Assembly: GCA_022701475.1 (NCBI GenBank) | Contig: JAKOOI010000275.1 | Span: forward strand, 1 to 7,226 | Reading direction: 5' to 3' | DNA from: Weeksellaceae bacterium | GTDB lineage: Bacteria > Bacteroidota > Bacteroidia > Flavobacteriales > Weeksellaceae | Length of the DNA stretch: 7,226 bases | Shown: positions 5,820-7,226 of the stretch, piece after piece | Position numbering within the stretch: the stretch's first letter is position 1 | How the letters are laid out: the number at the start of each line of letters is the position of its first letter | Made by a program: the position numbers and the translations under genes | Notes under the pieces: model-generated | Seen by the model: only the letters and a program-made list of their open reading frames with translations | Database searches by the model: none | What the model was told of the DNA's origin: nothing

Positions 5820-7226
5820 TTACTTTACAATTACTCTCTTCACATGCCCTTCTGAGGTCTTTACAAGGTAGACGCCTGCAGCAAGTGCTGAAGTATCGAT
5901 GGTCAGTCCGTTTTTCTCTTTGGTAATAAGCTTTCCGGACATATCGTACAGTTCATAGTCCTGGGCCCTGTTGAAGTACAGCAGATTGCCTTTCGTTACG
6001 GGATTAGGGAAAATATTGAAGGTGGCTTTTTCCGTTTTTGTTTCTCCGGTGGCCAGGGTAGGGGAACCGGCTACTTCATATAGGGAAAGGGTTCCGCTGA
6101 TCTCGTTGGCAATCACCACATATCCTTTTCCGGTGGTGGTATTTTGAGGAGCGATGTAAATGATGCCTTCCGGTCCGTTATCACCGCCGAAGGCAGAGGT
6201 CGTCCTGGAATTTTTATAATCCGTAAAAACAGGGTTATCCGGATCGGTAATATTATATACCATCACACCGCCGGTTCTTTCAATGGTAATAAAAGCATAG
6301 GTCTGCCCGTTGATGGTGCCCAAAGCGACTCCTTCAGGCTCGGGGCCTTTGGCGCGGCTCCTGCTTTTTACCGTATTCGATTCATTGTCGGCATTGAAGA
6401 TCAAAGGATAATTGGCAGCAATATACCGTTCAAACTGGTCGCCGCTGTCATAGACGATCTGTTTGGTATCGGCATTGAAGATCGAGAAGGAACGGGCACC
6501 CAGTGCGGCAATCTCCTCAAAGTCGGTATCGCCGTCCGTGTTTCCGGTGGCATTGGTTACCCTGAACCTGCCGAGATTGTATGAGGCCTTTAAGACGGAT
6601 GCCTGCGGGAAAACAGACGGGTCCATTGCATAGCTTGCAACTCCTACGGTCGTCCTTTCACTGAACCCGGAGAGGTCTTTCTCATCGCCTTCATTGGCGG
6701 TAACGATATAATGGGTATTCCCGACTTTGTAATTCTGGAAAGCATCGGGCGTATAATAGGTTTTTACCGGCCAGTTGGCTATCAGGATTTCACCGTTGTT
6801 ATCCGAGGCATCGAAGCCGTTTCCGGGAAGGCTCATGTCTTTTTTGCCCAGTCCCCAGATTCCGGCAATGCTTTTCGTCACCAGGTTGATTTCTGCGATG
6901 GCATTGTTTTCCTGAAGCGTCACCCAGGCCTTCTGGCTGTCTGCACTGATGCTGATGTATTCAGGCTCGAGGTCCTGGGAAAGGGTGTTGTTGGTTCGTA
7001 CTTTTCTAAGTCCGGTAGCTGCCAGTGCAGCAACCTGGTTATCGAAAGCATTGAAGTTCAGGGTAGTCACATTGCTTTGTGTAAGGCTGGCTATGCCGCC
7101 TGAGATGTCGATGATACTGACAGTTCCCTCCGGGTCTACGGTATAGGCATCGTTCGGTTCCCCTTCATTGGCCGTCATCACCTTGGTGCCGTCTGGTGAG
7201 AACGTCACCATATCGGGTAGAGCGCC
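5820..7226 (-). CDS. Secreted choice-of-anchor I-type protein with T9SS sorting domain (C-terminal part, cut by window end)
   Basis: The frame is open to the window edge and reads GALPDMVTFSPDG at the cut, so the ATG at 7211 is an internal methionine; 468 C-terminal residues are present. The main body is a beta-propeller-like region with motifs I associate with choice-of-anchor I proteins: TANEGEPNDAYTVDPEGTVS, EPEYISIS, TANEGDEKDLSGF, GPEPEGVALG, GGDNGPEGI. These proteins are large, secreted and of unknown biochemical function. The last ~70 residues are a type A T9SS sorting domain: NIFPNPV, YDMSGK, DTSALAAGVYLVK and the final RVIVK. This domain directs export across the outer membrane by the type IX system, after which it is normally cleaved and the protein is anchored or released. 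The signal peptide and N-terminus are outside the window. A strong hairpin terminator follows the stop codon, so it is not expected to be co-transcribed with the sirtuin. Confidence 0.88.
   Translation of the reverse strand, partial: GALPDMVTFSPDGTKVMTANEGEPNDAYTVDPEGTVSIIDISGGIASLTQSNVTTLNFNAFDNQVAALAATGLRKVRTNNTLSQDLEPEYISISADSQKAWVTLQENNAIAEINLVTKSIAGIWGLGKKDMSLPGNGFDASDNNGEILIANWPVKTYYTPDAFQNYKVGNTHYIVTANEGDEKDLSGFSERTTVGVASYAMDPSVFPQASVLKASYNLGRFRVTNATGNTDGDTDFEEIAALGARSFSIFNADTKQIVYDSGDQFERYIAANYPLIFNADNESNTVKSRSRAKGPEPEGVALGTINGQTYAFITIERTGGVMVYNITDPDNPVFTDYKNSRTTSAFGGDNGPEGIIYIAPQNTTTGKGYVVIANEISGTLSLYEVAGSPTLATGETKTEKATFNIFPNPVTKGNLLYFNRAQDYELYDMSGKLITKEKNGLTIDTSALAAGVYLVKTSEGHVKRVIVK

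Noticed and set aside
6144..7103. Two plus-strand open frames of 146 and 130 codons
   Set aside because: Antisense to the choice-of-anchor/T9SS protein, whose reading frame is continuous and has recognisable motifs.

Overview
The window looks like a chromosomal segment of a Flavobacteriia member, most likely Chryseobacterium or a close relative. The evidence is a C-terminal type IX secretion (T9SS) sorting domain, a family GH92 glycosidase, promoter-like TAnnTTTG boxes typical of Bacteroidetes, A/T-rich ribosome-binding regions without Shine-Dalgarno motifs, and protein sequences that read as this lineage. The genus is an inference from recalled family resemblance, not from a search.

Layout, left to right. 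(1) The N-terminal ~443 residues of a secreted GH92 alpha-mannosidase-like protein on the minus strand, cut by the window start. (2) A divergent promoter region at 1331-1456. (3) A plus-strand two-gene iron-sulfur operon: a Mrp/NBP35-type P-loop ATPase and, 26 nt later, a small NifU C-terminal-domain scaffold protein, closed by a strong hairpin terminator at 2861-2890. (4) A noncoding stretch of about 690 bp (2839-3525) holding a good promoter candidate far upstream of the next gene. (5) An orphan NarL/LuxR-type response regulator on the plus strand with a terminator after it. (6) A minus-strand pair with a 4-nt gap: a Sir2-family (sirtuin) protein followed by a two-part protein with a C-terminal barstar-like domain. 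(7) A terminator shared in space with the promoter of the sirtuin. (8) The C-terminal 468 residues of a secreted choice-of-anchor I-type protein with a T9SS sorting domain, minus strand, cut by the window end.

How the genes work together. The Mrp-like ATPase and the NifU-domain protein very probably cooperate in Fe-S cluster assembly or transfer. The ATPase lacks the usual CxxC cluster site, and its small partner has one. The sirtuin and the barstar-like protein look translationally coupled, which is the least ordinary association here: an NAD+-consuming enzyme next to a protein from a family of nuclease inhibitors, with no nuclease visible. The response regulator has an atypical phosphorylation site and no partner kinase in the window. 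The two secreted proteins at the edges appear unrelated to the middle genes. No RNA genes, mobile elements, CRISPR arrays or insertion sequences were recognised.
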